Shown: positions 33,003 through 41,643, counted from the stretch's first letter. The stretch: 46,455 nucleotides of DNA from an uncultured Elusimicrobia bacterium (GCA_903889965.1 CAISZM010000009.1:1-46455); one strand, 5' to 3'. Numbers and translations: made by a program. The notes: generated by a model from the sequence alone, not told the origin.

Positions 33003-33584
33003 TCATTTAGCTATGCGGAAGAAATCCACGACGCTGTCCCCGTACTTCTCGCTCCGGGTATGTTCAAGTCCGGCGGGGGCGGAAACCTTCTCCGTTTTGT
33101 GATGCTGCACCACTATGACGGCTGCCGGCGCGGCGATGCCCCCCTCCGCCAGAAGCTCCAGCGTTCTGACGCTGTAGGCCAGGGGCAGGTTCTCCTCGGT
33201 GCGGTAGGGCGGACCCATGAAGATGATATCGTAGCCTTTGTAGTCGGAAAAATGTTCCAGCCACTTCAGGCCGCTGAGAACGTCGGCCTTCAGCGCCTTC
33301 GCCTTTTCCCCGAAGCCGAGCTGGGCTATATTCTTTTCGATGATCTTCATGCAGACGCCGTCTTTTTCCACGAACACGACCTTGCCGGCGCCGCGCGACA
33401 GCGCCTCTATACCCACGGTTCCCACCCCGGCAAAAAGGTCCAGGAAGGTCGCCCCCGGCAGGTACGGGCGAAGTATATCGAAGAGGGACTGCCTTATCCG
33501 GGCCGAGATGGGTTTAACGAACTTGTCTTTCGGCACGGAGAAGATCTTTCTGCCGCGGTGCGTTCCTGCTATTATTCTCATCAT
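33003..33584 (-). CDS. rsmD: 16S rRNA (guanine-N2) methyltransferase, RsmD family, with an altered DPPY motif
   Basis: The 193-residue enzyme uses SAM to methylate G966 of 16S rRNA in known members. Family motifs are MRIIAGTHRGRK at the start, PISARIRQSLFDIL, the SAM motif FLDLFAGVGTVGIEALSRGA near residues 48-67 and VFVEKD. Motif IV, normally DPPY, reads FMGPPY here (near residue 125). A change of GAT to GGT would account for the Asp-to-Gly switch, which would be expected to harm catalysis. It may start at the first or second Met. The nuclease gene follows 4 bases downstream. Confidence 0.9.
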   Translation of the reverse strand: MMRIIAGTHRGRKIFSVPKDKFVKPISARIRQSLFDILRPYLPGATFLDLFAGVGTVGIEALSRGAGKVVFVEKDGVCMKIIEKNIAQLGFGEKAKALKADVLSGLKWLEHFSDYKGYDIIFMGPPYRTEENLPLAYSVRTLELLAEGGIAAPAAVIVVQHHKTEKVSAPAGLEHTRSEKYGDSVVDFFRIAK

Positions 33585-33678
33585 AAGATTTACAAGGGCT
33601 GACGGCTCCGGCCGGGTATCCGCGCGCGCTTTGCCCGCGAAACGGGCCCCGGCGATTTAACTTCGTTGAAACAATTCC

Positions 33679-33707
33679 TTAACGGCGAAAAGCGTATAAT
33701 GTATTAT
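33679..33707 (+). promoter_or_regulatory. Candidate promoter of the receiver-MBL gene
   Basis: TTAACG and TATTAT are 17 bases apart. A second TATAAT (33695-33700) overlaps. GTGGAGG lies before the ATG at 33737, so this gene has a normal leader. Confidence 0.4.
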
Positions 33708-33736
33708 AGTAAATAGACAGAGCGTGGAGGAAAACC

Positions 33737-35071
33737 ATGGCAAGCCCGGACATTCTTATAATTGACGACGACCCGATGGTAGGCGAACTCTCGCGCGACC
33801 TTCTTACGGACGCCGGCTATTCCGTTACTCTCGTCCAGGATTCCCTGGAGGCGATACCCACGATAAAAGCCCAGATGCCCCGCCTTATAGTGACCGATAT
33901 CATGATGCCCGGCATGAACGGAATGGACATCTGCAAACTGGTAAAATCCGACCCGGCGCTTAAGCACATCAAGATCATAATCGTGTCCGGCAAATCCTAC
34001 AAAATCGAAAAACAGCGCGCGCTGCAGTTCGGAGCCGATTTTTTCCTGCAAAAGCCTTACAACGTTGAAACCTTTTCGTCCACCGTAAAGAGCATCCTCT
34101 CCGGCGACGCCGCGGCGCTGGAGCCCGCCCCGGCCGAATGTCCCGCCCCCGAAGTGATACACGAGGAAGAGGCCGCGCAGGCGAGCGACCTTTACGCGGG
34201 CCAGCTGCGCGTAACGATATGGGGCGCCCGCGGCCTCCCCGCCGTCATTCCCAACTCAGCGTCGCGCTACGGCCGCCAGACCTCCTGCGTTTCCGTCGAG
34301 ACAAAAGAGCACCTTTTCATATTCGACGCCGGAACCGGCATAGTGGAACTGGGCAGGGAGATCGCCGCAAAAAAACGCTACTATAAGGACATCTGGATAT
34401 GCCTGACGCACTTCCACCTGGACCATATACTGGGCCTGGGCATGTTCGCCCCGCTCCACGACCCCAACTTCTCCGTCCACCTTATAGGCGCCAACGACCC
34501 GGAGAGGAGCCTTAAGGAAGTGGCGCAGTCTTCCCTGTACAGCTCCTTCGCCCTCACGAAGCAGCCGCCCAAGGCGAAGATAGATATCTATGAAATACTC
34601 GAAGACAACTACGAACTTTTTCCGGGAGTAAAACTCTCTTCCATGTACGCTAACCATCCCACCAGCACCATGATATACTCGCTGGAGACGCTCGGGAAGA
34701 AGATCGTTTACGCCCCCGACAGCGAGATCTGGGGGGACGCCACCGCCTTCCAGGACTACGACGAGAGATTGGGCATCTTCGCGCGCGGATCGGACCTGTT
34801 CATCCACGGCACGATGTACACCGATTGCGATTACGAGGCGCATAAACACGAAGGCCACTCGGGGCTTTCAACGGTAGTGGATTTCGCGGCCGAGAAGGGA
34901 CAGGTAAAGGAGCTTGTACTTTTCCACACCTCCGCGGACTACTCCGACGAGGATCTGGACAAGATGCTGGCCGACGCGAAAGCCCGCGCGCTGGCAAAAG
35001 GCTTCGCCCTCAGCTGCCGCCTCCCGGCCGAACGGGAAGCCATACTCCTCGAGGGTACCCAGCCGGTATAG
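33737..35071 (+). CDS. Response-regulator receiver fused to a metallo-beta-lactamase-fold domain
   Basis: The 444-residue protein joins two parts. Residues 1-122 are a receiver with acidic pocket DDD (10-12), phospho-acceptor D54 in VTDIMMPG and Lys106 in QKPY. After an Ala/Pro/Glu linker (125-150), residues 155-444 form an MBL domain with THFHLDH (H225, H227, D229, H230), later HGTMYTDCDYE and the final FHTSADYSDEDL. The MBL part resembles PhnP-like or cyclic-nucleotide phosphodiesterases. Phosphorylation would then control a hydrolase instead of DNA binding. Candidate partners are the two orphan kinases. It stands alone with its own terminator. Confidence 0.87.
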   Translation: MASPDILIIDDDPMVGELSRDLLTDAGYSVTLVQDSLEAIPTIKAQMPRLIVTDIMMPGMNGMDICKLVKSDPALKHIKIIIVSGKSYKIEKQRALQFGADFFLQKPYNVETFSSTVKSILSGDAAALEPAPAECPAPEVIHEEEAAQASDLYAGQLRVTIWGARGLPAVIPNSASRYGRQTSCVSVETKEHLFIFDAGTGIVELGREIAAKKRYYKDIWICLTHFHLDHILGLGMFAPLHDPNFSVHLIGANDPERSLKEVAQSSLYSSFALTKQPPKAKIDIYEILEDNYELFPGVKLSSMYANHPTSTMIYSLETLGKKIVYAPDSEIWGDATAFQDYDERLGIFARGSDLFIHGTMYTDCDYEAHKHEGHSGLSTVVDFAAEKGQVKELVLFHTSADYSDEDLDKMLADAKARALAKGFALSCRLPAEREAILLEGTQPV

Positions 35072-35104
35072 CCGGGAACGGCGCGGCCGGCGAACACGAA
35101 GCAA

Positions 35105-35138
35105 AGAAAAGGCCCGGATATCTCCGGGCCTTTTCTTT
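35105..35138 (+). terminator. Rho-independent terminator
   Basis: The stem AAAGGCCCGG/CCGGGCCTTT is followed by TCTTTT, 35 bases after the receiver-MBL stop. Confidence 0.87.
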
Positions 35139-35179
35139 TGGCGCATTCCGCGGGAGCGCCGCTTTCCCCGCCCCCCGGC

Positions 35180-35479
35180 CTAACTGTGCCCCTGCGTCAG
35201 GTTAACGGCCCGCTCCGGAATAACGCCGAAGCGTTCCTCGTAACGCTTAATATTCTCAAGAAGCGCGTTCAGAAAGCGCTTGGTATGGACCGGGCTTGAG
35301 ATTATACGGGCCCGCAGTTTGGCCTTAGGCTGGTTGGGCTGCAGAAAGAGAAAATCGAAGATAAACTCGGTCTCGCTGTGCGTCACCCCGGCGAGGTTGG
35401 CGTATATACCCTGCGCCGTGGCCTCATCCATCTGCACCTCAAGTTGTATGGGTTTATTATCCTGTTTATTTTCAGCCAT
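35180..35479 (-). CDS. DUF3467 protein
   Basis: The 99-residue protein follows the DUF3467 pattern: a Gln-rich start (LEVQMDEATAQGIYANLAGVTHSETEFIFDFLFLQPNQPKAKLRARIISSP, in pieces) and a C-terminal HTKRFLNALLENIKRYEERFG. The family is small, cytosolic and of unknown function. AAGGAGG lies just before the ATG, with TATACT 27 bases upstream, so it has a conventional short leader. It is read alone, between the terminators of the receiver-MBL and cold-shock genes. Confidence 0.85.
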   Translation of the reverse strand: MAENKQDNKPIQLEVQMDEATAQGIYANLAGVTHSETEFIFDFLFLQPNQPKAKLRARIISSPVHTKRFLNALLENIKRYEERFGVIPERAVNLTQGHS

Positions 35480-35505
35480 AAGGCCTCCTTATATCCGCTC
35501 CGGTT

Positions 35506-35511
35506 AGTATA
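35506..35511 (-). promoter_or_regulatory. -10 box of the DUF3467 gene
   Basis: TATACT on the minus strand, 26 bases before the ATG, followed by an AAGGAGG ribosome site; it contrasts with the leaderless starts elsewhere. Confidence 0.5.
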
Positions 35512-35546
35512 ATATATTTGAAGACCCGATATCCCTCCATGCGCGC

Positions 35547-35580
35547 AAAAAAAGCCGGCCCCGCTTTACGGGGCCGGCGC
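35547..35580 (-). terminator. Rho-independent terminator of the cold-shock gene
   Basis: On the minus strand a GCCGGCCCCG/CGGGGCCGGC stem is followed by seven T, 19 bases past the csp stop. Confidence 0.92.
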
Positions 35581-35598
35581 TGTTTACCAAGCTGTGGA

Positions 35599-35814
35599 TT
35601 ACTTGGCGGGCTGTGTTTTTTTGACGTTGATCGCCTTGGGGCCCTTGTCGGTGTTCTCAGTTTCGAACTCCACTTCCTGGTTTTCAGCCAGGGTTTTGAA
35701 TCCTTCGCCGAGTACGGAAGAGTGATGCACGAAGAGGTCCTTGGACCCGTCATCGGGTATTATGAAACCGAAACCCTTCTTGTCATTGAACCACTTAACT
35801 TTACCTTTTGCCAT
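35599..35814 (-). CDS. Cold-shock domain protein (CspA family)
   Basis: The 71-residue RNA/ssDNA-binding protein is a single cold-shock domain. It has RNP1 KGFGFI (residues 13-18) and RNP2 LFVHHSS (27-33, with the usual second aromatic replaced by the typical VHH pattern), after the [10 protein letters not shown] opening. The C-terminus is slightly extended (VKKTQPAK). GAGAGG lies before the ATG. The leader from the -10 box is about 50 bases, shorter than the thermosensor leader of E. coli cspA, so cold regulation by a long leader is not supported. Confidence 0.96.
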   Translation of the reverse strand: MAKGKVKWFNDKKGFGFIIPDDGSKDLFVHHSSVLGEGFKTLAENQEVEFETENTDKGPKAINVKKTQPAK

Positions 35815-35870
35815 TTGCTTATTTACCTCTCTTTAATTATGCTACAGGGCCGCTTCCGGCCGCTGATAAC

Positions 35871-35876
35871 ATTATA
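35871..35876 (-). promoter_or_regulatory. -10 box of the cold-shock gene
   Basis: TATAAT on the minus strand, 56 bases before the ATG. No good -35 is visible. Confidence 0.45.
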
Positions 35877-35948
35877 TATCTTTTTTCGCGCAAGTGATAA
35901 GGCCGCTGCCGGCAAACACCGCCCTCCGGCCGCAACCCGCGCCCGGGC

Positions 35949-38495
35949 TTATTCCTCGCTCCACTTGATGAACAGCGGCATCAGCGCGTTAACCGCGTCA
36001 GGATGGCGTCCGATCACGCGCACCGCGAAGTCGTGCCTGCCGCTTTTGTAGCAGGGTATCTCGCCCTTGTAGACGTAGGCGTCGCCCATGCGTTCATCGT
36101 GCGCCATAGGGACGGAGCGCCCCTCCTTGAACAGCCCCTCGCCTCCGGCCACGCCGACGTGCAGCTGCACGTCCACATCCTCCGGTTTGAGGTCGCCAAG
36201 CCAGACCACGGCCCGCACTGGCAGCTTGGCCCCGGAGCGCACTTCCATCTCCGGCTTAAGCTGGTCTGTCACCGCTTTTACGCGCGGCCAGTTATCCTCC
36301 AGCTTCCTGCGCCAGCGGGCGATCTCCGCCACCCTGGTGCTGTCGGCGAACCGCACTGACGACCGGTGGGCCTTGGTGTAGAATTTTTCGTAATATTCGC
36401 GCAGCATCCGGTTGGTATTGAATTGCGGCACCAGCTTCTGCACGCACGCCTTCATCATCTTTATCCAGCCGCGCGGCAAGCCGTCCTTGTCGCGGTCATA
36501 ATAAAGCGGCGCCACCACCTTCTTTAAAAGGTTGTAAATGGACTCGGCCTCCACGTAGTCGCGTTCCTCGTCGCTGTTGTAGGATTCCGAGCCGCCTATG
36601 GGCCAGCCCACTTCGGGAGAGTACCCCTCCACCCACCAGCCGTCAAGCACGGACAGGTTCATCACGCCGTTTATTGCGGCCTTCATGCCGCTGGTACCGG
36701 ACGCCTCCAGCGGCCTTATCGGATTGTTCATCCAGACATCCACCCCCTGCACCATGTAGCGCGCCACGTTCATGTTATAGTCTTCCACGAAAATTATGCG
36801 GTTCTTGAACCGCTTGTCCATGGAAAGTTTTGCTACCGCCTTTATGTACTCCTTGCCGTGGGTGTCTGCCTGGTGGGCCTTACCCGCGAACACGAACTGG
36901 ACCGGCATTTTTTCGTCGACCACCAGTTCGATGAGGCGTTCCAGGTCCCTCATGAAAAGCGTCGCCCGCTTGTAGGTGGCGAAGCGCCGCGCGAATCCTA
37001 TCGTAAGGTACTCGGGGTTGAGCACGCTTTCAGCCTCGGCCAGCACGGTGCGGTCCGCTCCAAGGCGCTGGTGCTGGCGCTTGAGCCGCTCGCGCACCAG
37101 TTTCACCAGCTTCTGCTTGCGCAGTATATGGGTATCCCACATCTCCCGGTCGTCTATATCCCCCACCTTGCCGAAGTCGCAGGAGTCGGGTATGCCGTTG
37201 ACCCCTCCGGCCAGCGTTTTGCTGTAAAGCTGGTGATGCTCGTGGCTGATCCAGGAGCAGGTGTGCACGCCGTTCGTGATGCCCTCTATCGGGATCTCGT
37301 AGAGCGGCAGCTGCGGCCAGAGCTTGCGCCACATTTCGCGGGAGGTGTCGCGGTGCAGCAGGCTGACGGCGTTAAGGAAGGCGCACAGGCGCATAGCGAC
37401 CACGGTCATGCAGAAGCCCATGGAGGTATGCTCTTCTTTCCCTATGTCCAGGAACTCCGGGAAAGTCAGGCCAAGTTCCCTCGAGTAGCCTTCAAGGTAC
37501 TTGTGCACCAGCTCGAATTCGAAATGCTCGTTGCCGGCCATCACGGGGGTATGCGTGGTGAACGCGGAAGATGCCCAGACGGACTCGCGGGCTTCGGCGT
37601 ACGACAGGCCGCGGCTCCTCATCAGCTGGCGTATCCGTTCGAACAGCAGGAACGCGCTGTGCCCCTCGTTCACGTGGAAAACGGTGGGGTTAAGCCCCAT
37701 GGCCTCGAGCGCCCTTACGCCGCCTATGCCCAGGACTATCTCCTGGCGTATGCGGTTTTCCCTGTCTCCGCCGTAAAGCTGCTCGGTTATCGTCCGGGCC
37801 TGGGGAGAGTTCTCCGGCAGGTTGGTGTCCAGCAGGAACAGCGAAGTGCGGCCGACCGGGACCTTCCACACGCCCACCTGCACGCGCTCCCCCGCCAGGT
37901 CCACTTCCACGCGGAGCGGGCTGCCCGCGGCGTTATTCACTATCTCCACCGGCATATTGTACCAGTCGTTCTCAGGATAGTGTTCAACCTGCCAACTGTC
38001 GCGGTTAAGCACCTGCTGCACGTAGCCTTTCCGGTAAAGCAGGCCCACGCCGACGACAGGCAGCCCCAGGTCCGAGGCTGATTTGAGGTGATCGCCGGAA
38101 AGCATGCCGAGGCCGCCCGAATATATCGGCAGCCCCTCGCCTATGCCGTACTCCATCGAGAAATAGGCCACCTGCATGTCTTTGTCCTGTTCCTGGCGGT
38201 TCCGGGCGAACCAGGTATCCTTGAGCGCCATGTAGGACTCGAATTTTTGTTTTATTTCACCGAGTTTCCCCAGGAAATTCGCGTCCCTTCCCAGTTCATC
38301 CAGGCGCTCCGGCGGCAGCGTACCCAGTATCCACTTGGGGTTGCGGTGGGAGCGGTGCCAGAGATCCTCGTTCATGCTCACGAACATCATTATCGCGTCC
38401 CAGTTCCAGGTGAACCACATATTGGTGGAAAGTTCTTCCAGGGCCTTAAGGCTGTCCGGAAGGTTGGGTATGACGTTAAAGGATTTAATTTTCAT
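35949..38495 (-). CDS. Alpha-glucan phosphorylase (GT35, DUF3417-type)
   Basis: The 848-residue cytosolic enzyme releases glucose-1-phosphate from glycogen or maltodextrins using PLP. It begins with the DUF3417 domain (FNVIPNLPDSLKALEELSTNMWFTWNWDA) seen in the Thermotoga/Thermus-type phosphorylases. The catalytic part shows YFSMEYGIGEGLPIYSGGLGMLSGDHLK near residue 110, HVNEGHSAF, and the PLP-Lys motif ASGTSGMKAAINGVMNLSVLDGWW near 610. The ATG at 38495 starts homology exactly; a longer frame to 38756 runs across the tRNA gene and is wrong. It complements the branching enzyme at 7-9 kb. Confidence 0.95.
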   Translation of the reverse strand: MKIKSFNVIPNLPDSLKALEELSTNMWFTWNWDAIMMFVSMNEDLWHRSHRNPKWILGTLPPERLDELGRDANFLGKLGEIKQKFESYMALKDTWFARNRQEQDKDMQVAYFSMEYGIGEGLPIYSGGLGMLSGDHLKSASDLGLPVVGVGLLYRKGYVQQVLNRDSWQVEHYPENDWYNMPVEIVNNAAGSPLRVEVDLAGERVQVGVWKVPVGRTSLFLLDTNLPENSPQARTITEQLYGGDRENRIRQEIVLGIGGVRALEAMGLNPTVFHVNEGHSAFLLFERIRQLMRSRGLSYAEARESVWASSAFTTHTPVMAGNEHFEFELVHKYLEGYSRELGLTFPEFLDIGKEEHTSMGFCMTVVAMRLCAFLNAVSLLHRDTSREMWRKLWPQLPLYEIPIEGITNGVHTCSWISHEHHQLYSKTLAGGVNGIPDSCDFGKVGDIDDREMWDTHILRKQKLVKLVRERLKRQHQRLGADRTVLAEAESVLNPEYLTIGFARRFATYKRATLFMRDLERLIELVVDEKMPVQFVFAGKAHQADTHGKEYIKAVAKLSMDKRFKNRIIFVEDYNMNVARYMVQGVDVWMNNPIRPLEASGTSGMKAAINGVMNLSVLDGWWVEGYSPEVGWPIGGSESYNSDEERDYVEAESIYNLLKKVVAPLYYDRDKDGLPRGWIKMMKACVQKLVPQFNTNRMLREYYEKFYTKAHRSSVRFADSTRVAEIARWRRKLEDNWPRVKAVTDQLKPEMEVRSGAKLPVRAVVWLGDLKPEDVDVQLHVGVAGGEGLFKEGRSVPMAHDERMGDAYVYKGEIPCYKSGRHDFAVRVIGRHPDAVNALMPLFIKWSEE

Positions 38496-38502
38496 ATCGA
38501 TA

Positions 38503-38508
38503 ATTTTA
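38503..38508 (-). promoter_or_regulatory. TAAAAT box 7 bases before the phosphorylase start (leaderless type)
   Basis: On the minus strand TAAAAT is followed by 7 bases and the ATG at 38495, with no Shine-Dalgarno. Confidence 0.5.
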
Positions 38509-38581
38509 CGAAATTTAGGGAGAAGGTGACAGGGCACTTTTGTGCGGCGTGCGTTTTCCGCCTCCTTTTTCCGCCTGTAAT

Positions 38582-38610
38582 TTGAACTGCCGCAGGTTTT
38601 TTCGTATAAT
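38582..38610 (+). promoter_or_regulatory. Sigma-70-type promoter of tRNA-Ala
   Basis: TTGAAC (38582-38587) and TATAAT (38605-38610) are 17 bases apart, giving a near-consensus promoter about 50 bases before the mature tRNA. Confidence 0.8.
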
Positions 38611-38660
38611 ATTGTCAGGTCATTCAATCGTTTACCGCGTTTAAAGCGGTTTACTATTTC

Positions 38661-38736
38661 GGGCGTGTAGCTCAGTTGGGAGAGCGCCTCCATGGCATGG
38701 AGGAGGTCGCAGGTTCGATCCCTGTCACGTCCACCA
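38661..38736 (+). tRNA. tRNA-Ala (anticodon GGC)
   Basis: A 76-base cloverleaf. The acceptor stem pairs GGGCGTG with CACGTCC (one G-U). The D arm contains AGCTCAGTTGGGAGAGC. The anticodon stem CCTCC/GGAGG encloses ATGGCAT with GGC at positions 34-36, and the T arm contains GGTTCGATCC. The CCA end is encoded in the gene. The strong promoter upstream and the terminator downstream make it a single-gene unit. Confidence 0.97.
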
Positions 38737-38743
38737 GATTTAA

Positions 38744-38768
38744 AAACGCCCCGCAAGGGGCTTTTCCT
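38744..38768 (+). terminator. Terminator after tRNA-Ala
   Basis: The short stem GCCCC/GGGGC with a GCAA tetraloop is followed by TTTTCCTTT. Confidence 0.75.
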
Positions 38769-38788
38769 TTAGTAAGCGCAAAGTTGAA

Positions 38789-39853
38789 ATGGTCAAAAAG
38801 CCGAAAATTCTGCTTATAAGAACCGACAGGATAGGCGACGTGACGCTTACCACTCCTTCGGTTTCCGCCCTGCGCGCCGGGTATCCGGGCTCGGGGATCT
38901 ACTTTCTCACCAGCTCCTACGCCTGTGGAGTGCTGGAAAACAACGGCGACCTGGACGGCATAATAACGGAAAAAGGTTTTTTCAGCACATTAAAAGAGCT
39001 GCGGCGCGGCAAATTCGATATTGCCGTTATTTTCTTTTTGAATTTTAAAGTAGCCCTCCTTGCATTTTTGGCCGGCATCCCGCTGAGGATAGGTCCGGCT
39101 TCAAAGCTCTGGGCCGTTTTCCTTAACAAGCCGGTCTTCCAGCACCGCTCGGAAATAAAAAAGCACGAAGCTGATTACAACCTCGACCTGCTTGCGGGCC
39201 TGGGAGTTGAACCCCGGCCGGGAGAAGCGAAGATAAACCCCGGCGCCGCGGAGCGTGACTCGGCGCTGCGTGTTCTCGCCAGGCTTGGCCTTAAACCCGG
39301 AGACTTCATAATCGGCATACACCCGTGCAGCGGCGGCTCCGCCCTTAACTGGCCCGGGGAAAATTTCGCCGGCCTGGCCGGCAGGCTTTTAAAAGAATTC
39401 AATGTCCGAATATTATTGACCGGGTCGCCGTCCGAAACCCCGGTCCTGGAAGAGATCTCCGCCGGAGTCGCGGGAAAAACGTTTATACTGAGGGAAGCTT
39501 TAACGCTGCCCGAGTTCATAGGCGTGATAGCGAGATGCAATATGTTCATAACCAACAGCACCGGGCCGCTGCATCTGGCCTCCGCCCTGCGCGTGCCTAC
39601 GCTTTCATTTTTCCCCCCGATAAAGGCGTGTTCCCCCCTGCGCTGGGGCCCTTACGGAAAAGGCCTTAACAAAGTCCTGGTGCCCTCCGGGGCGGGCTGC
39701 CCGCGCTGCGAAAGGGAAAAATGCCCGCGCTACAGCTGCATGGCCGAAATAACCGTCGAAGACGCTTTCAAAGCTTCCGCTGGCATACTGAAAACCATAC
39801 ACATGCCGTCCGCCGGCGCCGCCGAGCTGAACAAAAATGACCGCTCCGCTTAA
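38789..39853 (+). CDS. Glycosyltransferase family 9 (heptosyltransferase-like)
   Basis: The 354-residue GT-B enzyme matches the ADP-heptose:LPS heptosyltransferase family: ILLIRTDRIGDVTLTTPSVSALRAGYP near residues 7-33, FIIGIHPCSGGSALNWPGENFAGLA near 170-195, and the donor-site region FITNSTGPLHLASALRVPTLSFF near 250-272. It implies lipopolysaccharide-type glycan assembly and hence a diderm envelope. A C-terminal Cys group (CPRCEREKCPRYSC) is seen in many relatives. It overlaps the next glycosyltransferase by 17 bases. Confidence 0.9.
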   Translation: MVKKPKILLIRTDRIGDVTLTTPSVSALRAGYPGSGIYFLTSSYACGVLENNGDLDGIITEKGFFSTLKELRRGKFDIAVIFFLNFKVALLAFLAGIPLRIGPASKLWAVFLNKPVFQHRSEIKKHEADYNLDLLAGLGVEPRPGEAKINPGAAERDSALRVLARLGLKPGDFIIGIHPCSGGSALNWPGENFAGLAGRLLKEFNVRILLTGSPSETPVLEEISAGVAGKTFILREALTLPEFIGVIARCNMFITNSTGPLHLASALRVPTLSFFPPIKACSPLRWGPYGKGLNKVLVPSGAGCPRCEREKCPRYSCMAEITVEDAFKASAGILKTIHMPSAGAAELNKNDRSA

Positions 39854-40901
39854 TATCCTGAGCCTCATAGACATCCCCTGGAACAGCGGGCTGGCGGCCT
39901 ACGCTTTTGACCAGGCGCTAGCCTTGCGCGAAGCCGGGCACAAGCCGTCTTTCGCCTGCCACCGGGACAGCGCCGCGGCCGGCTTCGCGGCGCGGGAGGG
40001 TTTCCCCCTCTTCCCGCTCAGCGACCGGAAAACGATCTTGACCCCGCTTGAAATTTTACGCCTGCGCCGCCTGGTAAATACCCGCGGCTTCGATGTACTG
40101 GCCCCGCAGACGGGACGGACCCAGACCCTGGCCTGGCTGGCTTCATTTCTGCCCGGCAGGCCCTTTGCGATAATACGCACAAAATCGGACGCCAGCCTGC
40201 CGGCGGGCGGCCTGACCTTCTCAAGGGTAAAGCGGGTGATCGCCGCCTCTGAATACATAAGGAAGTCTTATCTCAAAAAAGGTTTTACACCTGCCGGCGT
40301 AATTACCGTGCGCCAGGGGATAAAACCGCCGTCCTTACCGCCGCTCAGGCAGCCCCCCCCGTTTAAAATAGGCCTGCTGGGGCGCCTGGACCCGGTTAAA
40401 GGCCATGAATGTTTTCTTAAAGCCGCGGCGGAACTGCTTTCCGGAGGGGCAAGCGCGGAATTCCACATCGCCGGGGAAGAGGTTAACGTCAAATACGCGG
40501 ATCTGCGCAAAGCCGCGGCCGGGCTGGGCATAGAGGAAAAAGTGTTTTTTCACGGCAGGGCGAAAGACAGTTTCGAGTTCATGTCCGCCTGCGATATAGG
40601 CGCGGTCCCTTCGCTGGGCAGCGAGGCCGTCTCCCGGGCCGCCCTTGAGTGGCTGGCCTGCGGTAAACCGCTGGTCGCTTCCGCCGTGGGCAGCCTGCCG
40701 GAATTCGCCGGCGAACAATGGCTGGCGCGGCCGGGCGATCACCGCGGGCTGGCGGAAAAACTTTCAGAACTTATCGCGGATCCGCAAAAGGCCAGGGCCC
40801 TTGGAGAAGAGAACCGTACCCGGGCGGAACGCGATTTCTCACAAAAAGCCTTCACCTCGGCCACCTGCGCCGTATTCGAAGAAGCCGCCGGGAAACCTTA
40901 G
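39837..40901 (+). CDS. Glycosyltransferase family 4 (group 1)
   Basis: The 354-residue GT-B enzyme probably adds a sugar to the same envelope glycan as the overlapping GT9. The acceptor-side Rossmann domain starts at residue 5 (LNILSLIDIPWNSGLAAYAFDQALALREAGH). The donor domain includes FKIGLLGRLDPVKGHECFLKAAAEL near residue 175 and the E-x7-E type motif GSEAVSRAALEWLACGKPLVAS near residue 260, whose Glu residues bind the nucleotide sugar. Donor and acceptor cannot be told from sequence. Confidence 0.88.
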   Translation: MTAPLNILSLIDIPWNSGLAAYAFDQALALREAGHKPSFACHRDSAAAGFAAREGFPLFPLSDRKTILTPLEILRLRRLVNTRGFDVLAPQTGRTQTLAWLASFLPGRPFAIIRTKSDASLPAGGLTFSRVKRVIAASEYIRKSYLKKGFTPAGVITVRQGIKPPSLPPLRQPPPFKIGLLGRLDPVKGHECFLKAAAELLSGGASAEFHIAGEEVNVKYADLRKAAAGLGIEEKVFFHGRAKDSFEFMSACDIGAVPSLGSEAVSRAALEWLACGKPLVASAVGSLPEFAGEQWLARPGDHRGLAEKLSELIADPQKARALGEENRTRAERDFSQKAFTSATCAVFEEAAGKP

Positions 40902-40914
40902 CCCGGAAGTTACA

Positions 40915-41637
40915 TCAGGATATCTTATCGTTGTATTTCTTAATGTAGGTGAGGATCTCTCCGAAAAGGTCCATAACGGCCGCCGCGAACCCCTGCCAGC
41001 CGTCCAAAAATCCGCCTCTCAGGAAATAGTTCACAAGGAAACGCCGCGGCCCCCGGGAGAAGCGCATTTCAACCGGACTTTTGGCCTTAATGGTGGAGTA
41101 AAAATCCATCTTCCGCACCATGTCGGAGGCGTCATCGTACGGGTAATGCTCAAAAGCCTCACCCAGCGCGCCTATCCGCCCATCCACCTGCAAGCGCTCA
41201 TGAACATCGCGGCAGGCGAAAGAGGCATGCCCCCTTTTGAAGAACCGCAGCTGGGTGTCCGGGTACTTTCCGCCCCGGGCCAGCCAGCGGCCAAAGTAAA
41301 AATTCCTGCGCGGCGCCGTATAGGCGGCGAATTCTCCGCGCTCCGCAGCCTTCATCACGGCTTTGGCGAAAGCCGGAACGCATCTCTCGTCGGGGTCGAG
41401 GTACAGCACCCAGTCCCCTGAGCACTGCTGGACCGCGAACTGCTTATTTATATTGAGGTTGGGCTCGTTCCTGCGGACGAACACCCTGGCGCCAGCCGCC
41501 CGGGCGATCTCACCCGTGGCATCCCCGCTCTCGCAATCCACCACCACCACCTCGTATGCCCATGCTACGCTGTCGAGGCAGGCTTTGAGGTGTTTCGCCT
41601 CGTTCCTGGCTATAATGGACACGGAAATTTTAGGCAT
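40915..41637 (-). CDS. Glycosyltransferase family 2 (WaaE/KdtX-like)
   Basis: The 240-residue GT-A enzyme opens with ISVSIIARNEAKHLKACLDSV and has the donor-site VVVVDCESGDATGEIA and the metal motif YLDPDERC near residue 80. Size and the NINKQFAVQQCSGDWVLYLDPDE segment resemble the WaaE-type LPS core beta-1,4-glucosyltransferases. I chose the ATG at 41637 (MPKISVS): a TTG five codons upstream is in frame, but it lies inside a perfect TATAAT box. It converges on the GT9-GT4 pair, so all three probably build one glycan. Confidence 0.9.
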   Translation of the reverse strand: MPKISVSIIARNEAKHLKACLDSVAWAYEVVVVDCESGDATGEIARAAGARVFVRRNEPNLNINKQFAVQQCSGDWVLYLDPDERCVPAFAKAVMKAAERGEFAAYTAPRRNFYFGRWLARGGKYPDTQLRFFKRGHASFACRDVHERLQVDGRIGALGEAFEHYPYDDASDMVRKMDFYSTIKAKSPVEMRFSRGPRRFLVNYFLRGGFLDGWQGFAAAVMDLFGEILTYIKKYNDKIS

Positions 41638-41643
41638 CGCGTA

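Noticed and set aside
35815-35876. cspA-type cold-sensing leader
   Set aside because: The leader is only about 50 bases, too short for the known thermosensor fold.
36858-38081. 407-codon frame antisense to glucan phosphorylase
   Set aside because: Shadow frame of a highly conserved gene.
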